Below, piece after piece: positions 1 to 8,851 of a stretch of DNA of 49,279 nucleotides (positions within the stretch are counted from its first letter, which is position 1; each line of letters begins with the position of its first letter). The notes below the pieces were generated by a model. It made no database searches. It had not been told where the DNA came from and was given only the letters and a program-made list of their open reading frames with translations. The translations under genes and the position numbers were made by a program. This DNA comes from Salinimicrobium profundisediminis (GTDB lineage: Bacteria > Bacteroidota > Bacteroidia > Flavobacteriales > Flavobacteriaceae), in the NCBI RefSeq assembly GCF_026241755.1, contig NZ_JAPJDA010000029.1, forward strand, positions 1-49,279, read 5' to 3'.

Positions 1-84
1 GCAGGTGCCGTAGCCGTTTTTGGCCCCGGTACAAAGATTAGTGAAGCAGCAATAAAACTTCTGGAAATCCTTATTGAGGAATAA
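1..84 (+). CDS. C-terminal fragment of a B12-dependent acyl-CoA mutase (probably methylmalonyl-CoA mutase)
   Basis: The reading frame is open from base 1 and gives 27 residues ending in a TAA stop at 82-84. The segment AVFGPGTKISEAAIKLLEIL resembles the last strand and helix of the cobalamin-binding domain of methylmalonyl-CoA mutase, where xxFGPGTxIxxAAxxxL follows the last beta strand. The enzyme interconverts succinyl-CoA and methylmalonyl-CoA in propionate metabolism. The body of the gene lies upstream of the window, so the exact subfamily (methylmalonyl-, ethylmalonyl- or isobutyryl-CoA mutase) cannot be decided. The acyl-CoA transferase/hydrolase that starts 41 nt downstream on the same strand fits an acyl-CoA operon. 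Confidence 0.6.
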   Translation, partial: AGAVAVFGPGTKISEAAIKLLEILIEE

Positions 85-125
85 ACCTTCAGAATTAATA
101 TTTACAAAAATTAAAATTCAGCATT

Positions 126-1403
126 ATGAGAGATTCTCTTAACATAGTTTCCCCAGAAGAAGCTGTATCTCACGTAAAATCGGGAGATAGAGTCTTCCTG
201 CACGGTGCCGCAATGACCCCCAATGTACTCATTGATACGCTTACCCAACGCTATCGTGAATTACAGGATGTGGAGTTTATTCATATTCATACTGAAGGGG
301 CTGCACCTTACACGCAGCCTCCTTACAACGAATCCTTCAGGACCAACAGTTGCTTTGTGGCGGGTAATGTAAGGCAGGCAGTCAACTCCAGTATTGGCGC
401 CTACATTCCTATATTCTTAAGTGAAATACATTTGCTCTTCCGCAGAAATATACTTCCGCTTGACGTGGCTTTCGTACAGGTTTCTCCGCCAGATGAACAC
501 GGTTATTGTTCATTGGGTGTTTCAGTAGATATCGCCTTACCAGCAGTACAAACTGCAAAAAAGGTGATAGCCCAGGTGAACCCCAGGGTGCCTCGCACTC
601 ATGGAGATGGTATTATTCACGTAAGCCAAATTCACGCAGCCATTGAAGTAGACCAGCCTATTCATATTCACGACATCCCGACACCTTCGCCTATCGAGCA
701 AAAAGTGGGGGAATACGTGGCCGGACTGGTAGAAGATGGTGCTACGTTGCAAATGGGGATAGGAGGTATTCCAAATGTGGTGCTTTCTAAATTAATGAAT
801 CACAAGCGCCTCGGAATTCACACCGAATTATTCTCAGACGGGGTGTTGCCACTCATTGAAAAAGGAATTATCACCGGTGAAGAGAAAAAGATCAAAACCG
901 GAAAGATCGTGACCTGCTTTGCAGCCGGAAGTCAGAAGTTGTACGACTATATTGATGATAACCCTGTAGTGCATTTTAAAGAAGCTGCTTACACCAATGA
1001 TTCTGCTATTATAAGGCAGAACCCAAAGGTAACTGCTATTAACTCGGCTATTGAGATAGACCTAACCGGACAAATTTGCGCCGATACTATCGGAAAATAT
1101 CATTTTTCGGGAGTGGGTGGCCAAATGGATTTTATTCGCGGCGCATCTCTTTCTGAAGGCGGTAAAGCCATTTTTGCCATGCCATCGGTGACCAACAAAG
1201 GGATTTCAAAGATTGTGCCTTCCCTCAAAGTAGGTGCAGGGGTTACCACAACCAGGGCTCACGTACATTATGTAGCCACTGAATATGGGGTAGTCAATCT
1301 CTTCGGAAAAAACCTTAAAGAACGCGCCAAAGCCCTTATCTCTATTGCTCATCCCGACCATAGAGAGGAGCTTGAAAAAGCCTTTTTTGAGATGGCATAT
1401 TGA
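126..1403 (+). CDS. Acetyl-CoA hydrolase / 4-hydroxybutyrate CoA-transferase family protein
   Basis: 425 residues, normal length for the family that hydrolyses acetyl-CoA or moves CoA between acetate, succinate, butyrate or 4-hydroxybutyrate. Visible landmarks are QVSPPDEHGYCSLGVSVD (about 118-135), the glycine-rich LQMGIGGIPN, TELFSDGVLPL, and the C-terminal INSAIEIDLTGQ, whose Glu is the probable acyl-CoA thioester nucleophile, followed by GGQMDFIRGA and a FAMPS strand. No signal peptide, so cytoplasmic. It sits 41 nt after the mutase fragment and before a strong terminator, so the two are probably co-transcribed. The substrate cannot be read from the sequence; acetate/succinate CoA transfer is likely given sdhCAB next door, but that is inference. 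Confidence 0.88.
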   Translation: MRDSLNIVSPEEAVSHVKSGDRVFLHGAAMTPNVLIDTLTQRYRELQDVEFIHIHTEGAAPYTQPPYNESFRTNSCFVAGNVRQAVNSSIGAYIPIFLSEIHLLFRRNILPLDVAFVQVSPPDEHGYCSLGVSVDIALPAVQTAKKVIAQVNPRVPRTHGDGIIHVSQIHAAIEVDQPIHIHDIPTPSPIEQKVGEYVAGLVEDGATLQMGIGGIPNVVLSKLMNHKRLGIHTELFSDGVLPLIEKGIITGEEKKIKTGKIVTCFAAGSQKLYDYIDDNPVVHFKEAAYTNDSAIIRQNPKVTAINSAIEIDLTGQICADTIGKYHFSGVGGQMDFIRGASLSEGGKAIFAMPSVTNKGISKIVPSLKVGAGVTTTRAHVHYVATEYGVVNLFGKNLKERAKALISIAHPDHREELEKAFFEMAY

Positions 1404-1440
1404 TTTCCTGATTTAAACAAATCAGACACCGAGAAACGGA

Positions 1441-1480
1441 CAAACTGCTTCAGGAGTTTTTCTGAAGCAGTTTGCTCCCT
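1441..1480 (+). terminator. Rho-independent terminator after the CoA-transferase gene
   Basis: A perfect 13-bp stem, CAAACTGCTTCAG (1441-1453) paired with CTGAAGCAGTTTG (1462-1474), has an 8-nt loop and is followed by a pyrimidine/T-rich stretch. It lies 38 nt after the stop codon and separates the acyl-CoA genes from sdhCAB. Confidence 0.8.
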
Positions 1481-1517
1481 TTCTTTATTCTTTTTTTGAC
1501 CGAAATTTCACTTAATA

Positions 1518-2189
1518 ATGATATTCATAAAAAACTCCGTTACCCGAAAGAACCTTATGGCAATTACCGGATTGTTCTTGTCGTTCTTTTTAATCATTCA
1601 TCTTTTAGGTAATTTACAGTTACTGTTGCCCGCAGCAGAAGCGCAGCTTCAGTACAACTCCTACAGCCATTTGCTAGGTGGTAACATCGTTATAAAACTT
1701 GTTTCGTACGTTTTATACCTATGTATCCTCCTGCATTCAATAGATGCCATCTACCTTTCTTTTAAGAAAAGAAGAGCCAATGGCACTTCGTATTCCTATG
1801 ACCGTCGTGGAAGAGCCAGTTCCTGGTATTCCCGAAATATGATGGCCCTGGGCATTATAATTTTTGTATTCCTGGTAATTCACTTTAAAGACTTCTGGTA
1901 CCACTATAAGTTCGGTGAACTTCCGGTAGATACTAACGGGAATAAAGATCTCTACACCATTGTGGTTGTTGCTTTTGAACAACTCTGGTATGTTGTGCTA
2001 TACATTGTAGCCATACTCGCTTTAGGTTACCACCTTCTTCACGGCGTCTTTAGTGCTCATAGAACAATGGGAATCTATCACCCCATGTACAACCGAATTA
2101 TAAACATAGTAGGAAAGTCCTTCGCTGTAATTATTACCATAGGATATATTATTATTCCTCTATTCCTCTACTTTAATCTACAATCATGA
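1518..2189 (+). CDS. sdhC: Succinate dehydrogenase/fumarate reductase cytochrome b subunit
   Basis: 223-residue, five-helix membrane protein of the Bacteroidota/epsilon-type di-haem cytochrome b family that anchors succinate:menaquinone oxidoreductase. Hydrophobic helices lie at about 13-35, 58-80, 110-128, 153-175 and 198-220. Candidate haem-ligand histidines are in [33 protein letters not shown] and [13 protein letters not shown], a spacing typical of the family. No separate SdhD is present, as expected for a single-anchor type B enzyme. Its stop overlaps the sdhA start (ATGA at 2186-2189), so translation is coupled. First gene of sdhCAB. Confidence 0.93.
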   Translation: MIFIKNSVTRKNLMAITGLFLSFFLIIHLLGNLQLLLPAAEAQLQYNSYSHLLGGNIVIKLVSYVLYLCILLHSIDAIYLSFKKRRANGTSYSYDRRGRASSWYSRNMMALGIIIFVFLVIHFKDFWYHYKFGELPVDTNGNKDLYTIVVVAFEQLWYVVLYIVAILALGYHLLHGVFSAHRTMGIYHPMYNRIINIVGKSFAVIITIGYIIIPLFLYFNLQS

Positions 2190-4108
2190 GCAAGACCTTA
2201 AAAGCACCAATTCCTGAAGGCCCTTTAGCCGAGAAATGGAACAACTATAAAGCAAAAGCCCGTCTTGTAAGCCCAAACAACCGTAAACAACTAGAAGTAA
2301 TTGTGGTGGGCACAGGACTGGCAGGAGCATCTGCGGCAGCATCTCTGGCCGAAATGGGATACAATGTAAAAAGTTTCTGCTTTCAGGACTCTCCAAGGCG
2401 GGCACACTCTGTTGCCGCCCAGGGAGGCGTGAATGCAGCCAAAAATTATAAAAATGACGGTGACAGTGTGTACCGTATGTTTTATGACACTTTAAAAGGA
2501 GGCGACTTCCGCTCACGCGAGGCCAACACCTACCGCCTGGCCGAATGTTCTGCAAGTCTTATAGATCAGGCTGTAGCTCAGGGAGTACCTTTTGGCCGGG
2601 AATACGGCGGGTACCTGAGAAACCGCTCTTTTGGTGGCGTGCAGGTATCAAGAACCTTCTATGCCAGGGGCCAAACAGGACAACAACTGCTCCTGGGATC
2701 TTATCAGGCTTTGTTGAGACAGCAGCATACCGGAAAGGTAAAGCTTTATGCGCGTCACGAAATGCTGGATGTGGTGATCATTGATGGTAGAGCACGCGGA
2801 ATTATAGCAAGGAACCTCGACACCGGAGAAATTGAACGTCACGGCGCACACACTGTGGTACTGGCAACAGGAGGATTTGGAAAGATCTACTACCTCTCTA
2901 CCCTGGCTATGGGTTGTAATGCTTCAGCTATTTGGCGGGCTCATAAGAAAGGGGCTTACATGGCTAACCCCAGCTGGACTCAAATTCACCCAACCAGTCT
3001 GCCTCAAAGTGGGGAACATCAGTCTAAATTAACGCTGATGAGTGAATCCCTGCGGAATGACGGCCGCATCTGGGTGCCCAAAGATAAAAATGAAACCCGT
3101 GCTCCCGGCGAAATTCCGGAAGACGACAGAGATTACTACCTCGAAAGAAAATATCCATCATTTGGAAACCTGGCGCCCCGCGATATCTCATCGAGAGCTG
3201 CCAAAGAGCAAATAGACCTGGGCAAAGGAGTGGGACCTCTCAAAAATGCCGTTTACCTCGACTTTTCCAGAGCTATTAATGAATACGGTAAAGACGTAAT
3301 TGCCGAGCGATATGGCAACCTTTTCACCATGTACAAGAAAATTACGGGTATTGATGCTTATAAGGAGCCTATGAAAATCTCTCCTGCAGCCCACTTTTCA
3401 ATGGGTGGTTTATGGGTAGATTATGAACTTATGACCACTGTACCGGGACTTTTTGCTATTGGAGAAGCTAACTTTTCAGACCATGGGGCCAATAGACTGG
3501 GAGCAAATTCCCTGTTGCAGGCTTGTGTAGACGGATATTTTATTCTGCCTTACACCCTTCAGAATTATTTAGCCGATCAAATTAAAATTCCGAAGATCGA
3601 GGTCGATCACCCGGCATTTGAGGAAAGTGAGAAGCTGGTTAAAGACCAAATGCAGTCATTTTTAAGCTGCAAGGGTAAAAAAACAGCCGAAGAATTCCAT
3701 AAAGAACTCGGAAAAGAACTCTATGATAAATGCGGACTCCTTCGCACCAAAAACGGTCTGGAAAAAGCTATAGAGAACATCAGAAATTTAAGAGAAGAAT
3801 ACAAAACCAACCTACTGGTACCGGGAAGTGCCGAAGAGGTGAATAGTGAGCTTGAAAAAGCCGGCAGGGTTGCAGATTATATGGAGCTGGCAGAGCTTAT
3901 GTGCGTTGATGCCCTTCACAGGGAAGAATCTTGTGGAGCCCATTTTAGAGCCGAATTTCAAACTGAAGATGGCGAAGCCCGGCGGGATGATGAGAATTTC
4001 TGCTATTCGGCAGCCTGGGAATGGACAGGCAATGCATCTCAGCCAATTTTAAACCGTGAACCCTTGGTCTTTGATACCGTAAAACCAACGGTGAGAAGTT
4101 ATAAATAG
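2186..4108 (+). CDS. sdhA: Succinate dehydrogenase/fumarate reductase flavoprotein subunit
   Basis: 640 residues, the length seen in the Bacteroidota/epsilon-proteobacterial branch. It oxidises succinate to fumarate on covalently bound FAD. The dinucleotide-binding motif [12 protein letters not shown] is at about 40-51, and HSVAAQGG at 74-81 holds His74, the expected FAD-linking histidine. Other signatures are [27 protein letters not shown], the substrate-site [10 protein letters not shown] and the FAD-contact stretch [15 protein letters not shown]. It overlaps sdhC by 4 nt and is followed by sdhB after 6 nt, so it is the middle gene of a tight operon. The long insertion between the FAD and capping domains is a family feature. 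Confidence 0.96.
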   Translation: MSKTLKAPIPEGPLAEKWNNYKAKARLVSPNNRKQLEVIVVGTGLAGASAAASLAEMGYNVKSFCFQDSPRRAHSVAAQGGVNAAKNYKNDGDSVYRMFYDTLKGGDFRSREANTYRLAECSASLIDQAVAQGVPFGREYGGYLRNRSFGGVQVSRTFYARGQTGQQLLLGSYQALLRQQHTGKVKLYARHEMLDVVIIDGRARGIIARNLDTGEIERHGAHTVVLATGGFGKIYYLSTLAMGCNASAIWRAHKKGAYMANPSWTQIHPTSLPQSGEHQSKLTLMSESLRNDGRIWVPKDKNETRAPGEIPEDDRDYYLERKYPSFGNLAPRDISSRAAKEQIDLGKGVGPLKNAVYLDFSRAINEYGKDVIAERYGNLFTMYKKITGIDAYKEPMKISPAAHFSMGGLWVDYELMTTVPGLFAIGEANFSDHGANRLGANSLLQACVDGYFILPYTLQNYLADQIKIPKIEVDHPAFEESEKLVKDQMQSFLSCKGKKTAEEFHKELGKELYDKCGLLRTKNGLEKAIENIRNLREEYKTNLLVPGSAEEVNSELEKAGRVADYMELAELMCVDALHREESCGAHFRAEFQTEDGEARRDDENFCYSAAWEWTGNASQPILNREPLVFDTVKPTVRSYK

Positions 4109-4114
4109 AAAGTT

Positions 4115-4861
4115 ATGAAGATCACATTAAAAATATGGCGTCAACGTGACTGCCAGAGCAAAGGAGAATTTAAAGAATATCACCTGGATAAAGTAAGCAA
4201 AGACATGTCGTTCCTGGAAATGCTGGATACCCTGAATATAAAATTAATAAAGCAGGGAGATTTACCGGTGGAATTTGACCATGACTGCCGCGAAGGTATT
4301 TGTGGGCAATGTGGAGTGATGATCAATGGAATTGCCCACGGGCCTCTAAAAAACACCACCACCTGCCAACTACACATGAGGTCTTTTAATGATGGAGACA
4401 CAATTTACGTAGAACCTTTTAAAGCTTCGGCTTTTCCTATCGTGAGAGACTTGAAGGTTAATAGATCGGCGCTTGATCATATAATTACCTCTGGCGGATA
4501 TGTTTCTGTAGACACAGGCCAGGCTCCCGAAGCAAACTCAATTCCTGTCACTTTTGAACAGGCTGAAGCTGCTTTTGATGCTGCGGCTTGTATTGGATGT
4601 GGGGCTTGTGTTGCCAGTTGTAAAAATTCAAGTGCTGCCCTCTTTACAAGTGCTAAGATCTCACACCTGGCGCAGTTACCTCAAGGAGATAAAGAGACCT
4701 CAACCAGAGTGGTGAGCATGGTGAACCAAATGGAAGAAGAAGGTTTTGGCCACTGTACCAATACCGAAGCCTGCGAGGTAGAATGTCCCGAAGGTATTTC
4801 GGTTCTCAACATCGCCAGGATGAACTACGAGTACAACAGGTCAAGGTTAATGAAAAAATAA
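4115..4861 (+). CDS. sdhB: Succinate dehydrogenase/fumarate reductase iron-sulfur subunit
   Basis: 248 residues. The N-terminal ferredoxin-like domain carries the [2Fe-2S] ligands Cys58, Cys63, Cys66 and Cys84 (CREGICGQCG). The C-terminal alpha-helical domain has CIGCGACVASC (Cys159, 162, 165, 169) and a second group, Cys214, Cys220 and Cys224, in CTNTEACEVECPEG, for the [4Fe-4S] and [3Fe-4S] centres. It passes electrons from the SdhA flavin to the haems of SdhC and so to menaquinone. The spacing of the last cysteine group follows the Bacteroidota type rather than the E. coli type. Last gene of sdhCAB; a terminator follows. Confidence 0.95.
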   Translation: MKITLKIWRQRDCQSKGEFKEYHLDKVSKDMSFLEMLDTLNIKLIKQGDLPVEFDHDCREGICGQCGVMINGIAHGPLKNTTTCQLHMRSFNDGDTIYVEPFKASAFPIVRDLKVNRSALDHIITSGGYVSVDTGQAPEANSIPVTFEQAEAAFDAAACIGCGACVASCKNSSAALFTSAKISHLAQLPQGDKETSTRVVSMVNQMEEEGFGHCTNTEACEVECPEGISVLNIARMNYEYNRSRLMKK

Positions 4862-4880
4862 ATATCATTTAACTTCAAGA

Positions 4881-4915
4881 AAAAGAGGGAGCTGTAAAAA
4901 GCTCCCTCTTTTTTT
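4881..4915 (+). terminator. Terminator of sdhCAB
   Basis: A 12-bp stem, AAAAGAGGGAGC (4881-4892) paired with GCTCCCTCTTTT (4901-4912), has an 8-nt loop and runs into a T tract (4909-4915). It is 20 nt after the sdhB stop. Confidence 0.85.
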
Positions 4916-5018
4916 GTGCAGGTAAGTCAGGTTACTATAGGTTGAGCCAGCGAAGTAATTCAGCAGAAGACATTTTGGTCTTTACATCCCTAACTAACTG
5001 GTAAGTATTAAAATGAAA

Positions 5019-5046
5019 AGGCCGTCTTAGAAATCTAAGACGGCCT
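5019..5046 (-). terminator. Perfect hairpin after pckA; looks like a minimal copy of the GGCTGTCT repeat
   Basis: AGGCCGTCTTAG (5019-5030), loop AAAT, then CTAAGACGGCCT (5035-5046): a 12-bp perfect stem. In the minus direction it is 23 nt downstream of the pckA stop and is followed by TTTCATTTT, so it can serve as the pckA terminator. The arm resembles the ends of the larger elements at 25794 and 35764 (AAGGCTGTCTTAAAAG), suggesting a deletion derivative. Confidence 0.6.
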
Positions 5047-5069
5047 CCTCGTGGTTAGAAAAGCTCTAG

Positions 5070-6704
5070 TTAAAATTCTGCTTCCATGTGGTGGTGCTCA
5101 TCAATTAGCGGACCTCCATTAATGATCTGTTCCGATGCCTCAGCAGAGAATTTCTCGAAGTTGAGGTGGAAAGAATGTGCCAGCTGAATTGACTTTTGAA
5201 TATAGGCTCCTTTTTGCAGCCAGGTATTGATTGGGTTCAGCATTTCGATAGGCACATTAGGACAATATTTCGGCATATAAAGACCAAATATTGGGTGCAT
5301 TTCAAATTCTACGTTTTCAAGTTCTCCTTTCAAAATAGAAGTGATCATGGCACGGGTATATTTCAGTTTGATCCTTGATCCTACTCCAAATGGGCCACCG
5401 CTCCATCCGGTATTCACAAGCCATACGTTAACCCCGGCTTCTTTCATTTTGGTGCTCAGCATTTCAGCATACACAGTTGGGTGTAGCGGCATGAATGGAG
5501 CTCCAAAACAAGCAGAGAATGATGGTACAGGCTCAGTAATTCCGGCTTCTGTTCCGGCAACTTTTGCTGTATATCCTGAAATGAAGTGGTATGCAGCCTG
5601 CCCCGGAGTTAGTTTTGAAACCGGAGGAAGTACTCCAAATGCATCACAGGTAAGGAAGAAAATATTCTTTGGGTTTTTGGCGTAAGATGGTGACTGGATA
5701 TCGGCAATGTGATATATAGGATAACTCACCCTGGTATTTTGAGTGATGGTTGCATCAAAAAAGTCTACTTCTTTAGTGCCTTTTTTGAAGATCACGTTTT
5801 CAAGTAAAGCCCCTGGTTTAATTGCGCGAAAGATATCTGGTTCAGATTCTTCGGTAAGCCCAATAACCTTGGCATAACAACCACCTTCAAAGTTAAAGAT
5901 CACATCTTCTGATGTCCACCCATGTTCATCATCTCCAATCAGTTTACGATCGGGATCGGCAGAAAGAGTTGTTTTTCCTGTTCCTGAAAGTCCGAAGAAA
6001 ATTGAAGTATCGCCTTCCTGTCCTACGTTAGCAGAACAGTGCATAGGTAGCACATCTTTTTCAACCGGAAGGATAAGGTTAAGAGCAGAGAAAATACCTT
6101 TTTTCATTTCTCCTGTATAGGCAGAACCTCCTACCAGTGCAACTTTTCTGGTAAAGTCAAGAATACTGAAGTTCCCCTGGCGTAAACCGTACTTGGCAGG
6201 TTCGGCTTCAACATAACCGGGAGCACATAATACCAGCCATTCTTCAGAAAAATCTTCAAGTTCTTCTTCCTTAAGCCTTAAAAACATATTCTTTACAAAG
6301 AATGCAGACCATGGATATTCAGCAATGGTACGCACATTCATTCGGTAATCTGGGTGGGAACACACATAACCGTCATGAACGTAAATTTCTTTGCCAGATA
6401 GGTATTCGGTCATTTTATCATACAGTAATCCGAAGTTTTCTGAAGATAAAGGTTTATTGATATTTCCCCACCACACTTTGTCTTTGGTGTAATCGTCTTT
6501 TACCAAAAAGCGGTCCTGTGGAGATCTACCGGTAAAAGTTCCTGTATTGACACTAAGGGTGCCATTTTCAGTTTCGGTACCCATTCCCTTACGTACAGCG
6601 ATTTCCTGAAGTTCTTCTCCAGAAAGGTTCCAGTTCACTCTACAGTTTTTCAACCCGTATTTATCGAGGTTTGTGGCTTGAGGTCTTTCTAAAACATTTT
6701 TCAT
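5070..6704 (-). CDS. pckA: Phosphoenolpyruvate carboxykinase (ATP)
   Basis: 544 residues, close to the 540 of E. coli PckA. It converts oxaloacetate plus ATP to phosphoenolpyruvate plus CO2, the entry step of gluconeogenesis. The kinase-1a P-loop GLSGTGKTTLS lies at 238-248 (Lys244), the metal/phosphate loop DDEHGW at 258-263, and the signature NTGWSGGPFGVGSR near 435-450. FTGRSPQDRF near the N-terminus is the substrate-binding Arg region. The ATP-type motif pattern excludes the GTP form. It is monocistronic, flanked by the 5019-5046 hairpin and by two short inverted repeats upstream that could be operators. Confidence 0.97.
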   Translation of the reverse strand: MKNVLERPQATNLDKYGLKNCRVNWNLSGEELQEIAVRKGMGTETENGTLSVNTGTFTGRSPQDRFLVKDDYTKDKVWWGNINKPLSSENFGLLYDKMTEYLSGKEIYVHDGYVCSHPDYRMNVRTIAEYPWSAFFVKNMFLRLKEEELEDFSEEWLVLCAPGYVEAEPAKYGLRQGNFSILDFTRKVALVGGSAYTGEMKKGIFSALNLILPVEKDVLPMHCSANVGQEGDTSIFFGLSGTGKTTLSADPDRKLIGDDEHGWTSEDVIFNFEGGCYAKVIGLTEESEPDIFRAIKPGALLENVIFKKGTKEVDFFDATITQNTRVSYPIYHIADIQSPSYAKNPKNIFFLTCDAFGVLPPVSKLTPGQAAYHFISGYTAKVAGTEAGITEPVPSFSACFGAPFMPLHPTVYAEMLSTKMKEAGVNVWLVNTGWSGGPFGVGSRIKLKYTRAMITSILKGELENVEFEMHPIFGLYMPKYCPNVPIEMLNPINTWLQKGAYIQKSIQLAHSFHLNFEKFSAEASEQIINGGPLIDEHHHMEAEF

Positions 6705-6733
6705 GATCTAAATATTGAGTGGTTATAAATGGT

Positions 6734-6783
6734 GCCATAATCTATGGCGGTAATAAAGTTTATATTCTCACCAGCAGTGAGAA
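6734..6783 (-). promoter_or_regulatory. Two short inverted repeats in the pckA upstream region
   Basis: GCCATA-atc-TATGGC (6734-6748) and TTCTCAC-cagca-GTGAGAA (6765-6783) lie between the pckA start (6704) and the end of the stress-protein gene (6805). Neither is followed by a T tract, so they look more like operator or UTR hairpin candidates than terminators. No TAnnTTTG box was found here. Function is inference. Confidence 0.3.
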
Positions 6784-6804
6784 AGTTGGTGTTCCTGCTT
6801 TTGC

Positions 6805-7584
6805 TTAATCAAGCACCAGTAATGGAACATTTGAGTGTAGCGTGAGCAATCTTGTAAGACGGCCTGGAGAAGCTTCATCACCCGGTAAGTGGGTTTTTGG
6901 CATAATGGCCAGCATATCCATATCGTTCTTTTTAATGTAATTCAAAATTCCAGCTTCAATGTCTTCACTTTCATGGAAGGTGTGGTGAGAATAGAACATT
7001 TCAAGAAAATAATTGAGGGTAGTTTCATTACTCTCATCATCTTCGCTATAGCCCATTGCCATCTCTTGTTGTTGTATGGTTAAAACATGGACCTGCGCCT
7101 TGTGTTTTCTTGAAACATCAAGTAACACATATAAAGGAGATCTGTCGGCAATCTTTTCGTTACCTAAAGAGAGGATTATACTTTCAAGTCTAAATTTTTT
7201 ATATTTCTCTGGAATCACCAAAACTGGGAGGTCGGCTTCCTGTACCAGGCGTGAAGTGGTAGTTGCCACATTTTCTTCTTCGAGATTGGCACCTCTGGTT
7301 CCCATCATAATAATATCAACCTTTAACTCTTTTTGAAGCTGAATGATAGAGGAAACCAATTCGCCGGTCTGCACCAAGGTATAGATCTCGGGAGAGAGCG
7401 GTTTTTTATATTTTTTGATGATTTTTTTAAAATTCTCACGTATAGCATTAACATCAGCACCTTCTTCAGTAATGTTGAGTAGGAATAAATTAATTAACGG
7501 ATCCTTATCTGCAAATTTCACAGCGTAATCCAAAGCATTTTTAGATACTTCAGAAAAATCGAAGGGGATTAGGATATTTTTCAT
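6805..7584 (-). CDS. Universal stress protein, two-domain (UspA family)
   Basis: 259 residues from the ATG at 7584, where the protein begins MKNILIPFDFSEVSKNAL, the classic first strand of a Usp fold; an in-frame ATG 33 nt further upstream gives an implausible extension. Two Usp-like halves are visible: residues 1 to about 140, ending with the ATP-loop-like MMGTRGANLEE and LPVLVIP, and a degenerate second half ending NVPLLVLD. Tandem Usp proteins are common in Flavobacteriaceae and often respond to starvation or redox change. The location beside pckA suggests a link to carbon limitation, but that is inference. Confidence 0.85.
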   Translation of the reverse strand: MKNILIPFDFSEVSKNALDYAVKFADKDPLINLFLLNITEEGADVNAIRENFKKIIKKYKKPLSPEIYTLVQTGELVSSIIQLQKELKVDIIMMGTRGANLEEENVATTTSRLVQEADLPVLVIPEKYKKFRLESIILSLGNEKIADRSPLYVLLDVSRKHKAQVHVLTIQQQEMAMGYSEDDESNETTLNYFLEMFYSHHTFHESEDIEAGILNYIKKNDMDMLAIMPKTHLPGDEASPGRLTRLLTLHSNVPLLVLD

Positions 7585-7635
7585 GGCTTTAAAAATTGCG
7601 GAAACTGCCGTACACATTTCCTGATTTATATTACC

Positions 7636-7664
7636 TAAAGATACCTCTATAAAAAGCCTACCAA
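7636..7664 (-). promoter_or_regulatory. Probable Bacteroidota-type promoter of the universal stress protein
   Basis: Reading on the minus strand, TTG (7664-7662), an 18-nt spacer and TATCTTTA (7643-7636) approximate the Bacteroidota consensus TTG-N19-TAnnTTTG. Transcription would start near 7630, leaving a leader of roughly 45 nt before the ATG at 7584. Confidence 0.5.
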
Positions 7665-7756
7665 TATGACAAATATCATTTGCATAATGAAAGAAATCAA
7701 CATTTTAGCATCGAAAACGATTGCAGGTTTTGCAATTTTATAACTGAAGAAAAATG

Positions 7757-7783
7757 GGTGTCAAAAATGGCATTTTTGGCACC
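7757..7783. repeat. CAAAAATGNCATTTTTG palindrome, copy a (best conserved)
   Basis: The left arm GGTGTCAAAAATG (7757-7769), central G, and right arm CATTTTTGGCACC (7771-7783) form a 13-bp inverted repeat with a single T/G difference. It is the fullest copy of a family also found at 11984, 15157, 32124, 33451 and 39866. It lies about 165 nt downstream of the LpxH-like stop. Confidence 0.75.
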
Positions 7784-7948
7784 TCTGTAAATTTATATTT
7801 CCCCTAAAAATTCTGAAATTTTCACCAGTAATTCTCCTGAAGCCAGAAAAGATTTAGCCCCAATTTTCTTCGGAAGAAATTCCTTCCGAAGATCAAACTA
7901 AGCATGTGTAGATGATTATTATCCTAAAACTGATGTAAAAGGAGTGTG

Positions 7949-8722
7949 TTACTTCTGAAGGTTTTCATTTTTCCACTCTTTAAGCTGAAGTTCTTTACCA
8001 TCAAAAACTCCGTAAGTGTAGAAATTGATCCAATCTCCCAGGTTCATATAGGTAGCATCTTTCTGAAGACTGATATCTAAAGGCAGGTGGCGGTGACCAA
8101 AAATAAAGTAATCGTAATGTTGTGTTTCCAGCTTTCGGCGGCAGTATTGAATAAGCCATTCCTTTTCTTCTCCCAAAAACTGCACATCCTCTTCTCCCGA
8201 AATAGCCTTGTTCTTCACCGAAAAGTACTGCGCCAAAGGCACGCCCAAATCGGGATGCAGCCACCTGTACAGCCATTTTGAAAGCGGATTGGTAAATACC
8301 TTTTTCATGCGCTTGTAACCTTTATCTCCCGGCCCCAGCCCGTCACCGTGACCAATAAGGAACTTTCTGTCATTGAAAACAAACTCCTTCGGCTTTCTGA
8401 ATACGGGGATATCTAGTTCCTTTTCAAAATAATCATCCATCCAGAGATCATGGTTACCTACAAAGAAATATACAGGAATGCCCCGGTCCCTCAACTGGGC
8501 TAATTTTCCCAATGTTCGCACAAATCCTTTTGGAACCACATGTTTATACTCAAACCAGAAGTCGAACAAATCTCCCAGAAGAAAAATAGCTGCAGCATCC
8601 TGGCTTACGTGCTCAAGCCAGGCCACGAAATTTGCTTCCCTGGGGCGACTTTCTTCGGCCGTTGGTGCTCCCAGGTGATTGTCACTTGCGAAATAGATCT
8701 TTTTACCCTCGGGTATCTGCAT
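7949..8722 (-). CDS. lpxH: UDP-2,3-diacylglucosamine diphosphatase (LpxH-like metallophosphoesterase)
   Basis: 257 residues with the calcineurin-like phosphoesterase motif set: SDNHLG (13-18, metal-binding Asp14 and His16), GDLFDFW (50-56), GNHD (89-92), GHGDG (124-128) and FGHRHLP in the C-terminal third. The FDFWFEY pattern and overall length match LpxH, which cleaves UDP-2,3-diacylglucosamine to lipid X in lipid A synthesis at the inner membrane. The first motif reads DNH rather than DxH with a small residue, seen in Bacteroidota homologues. The gene stands alone and is divergent from the dioxygenase gene at 8852. The alternative is a general phosphoesterase, but the motif context favours LpxH. 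Confidence 0.85.
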   Translation of the reverse strand: MQIPEGKKIYFASDNHLGAPTAEESRPREANFVAWLEHVSQDAAAIFLLGDLFDFWFEYKHVVPKGFVRTLGKLAQLRDRGIPVYFFVGNHDLWMDDYFEKELDIPVFRKPKEFVFNDRKFLIGHGDGLGPGDKGYKRMKKVFTNPLSKWLYRWLHPDLGVPLAQYFSVKNKAISGEEDVQFLGEEKEWLIQYCRRKLETQHYDYFIFGHRHLPLDISLQKDATYMNLGDWINFYTYGVFDGKELQLKEWKNENLQK

Positions 8723-8851
8723 GCTAAGGATTTGCCGGTAAAGATAGTTTTAAAATTTCCGAAGTTAAAATCTTCAGAAAAATTGCCATCCCACGGCGCT
8801 GTGCTTGGGCATTTTATTAATTAAAAGTATCTTTAAAAGAAACAGATAATA

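Larger units (their letters stand above)
7585..7948. other. Intergenic region between the stress-protein and LpxH-like genes
   Basis: 364 bases without a credible gene. It contains the promoter at 7636-7664, the most symmetrical copy of the CAAAAATG palindrome family (7757-7783) and a 9-bp inverted repeat, CTTCGGAAG (7868-7876) with CTTCCGAAG (7883-7891). The last could end the LpxH-like transcript but has no T tract. Confidence 0.6.
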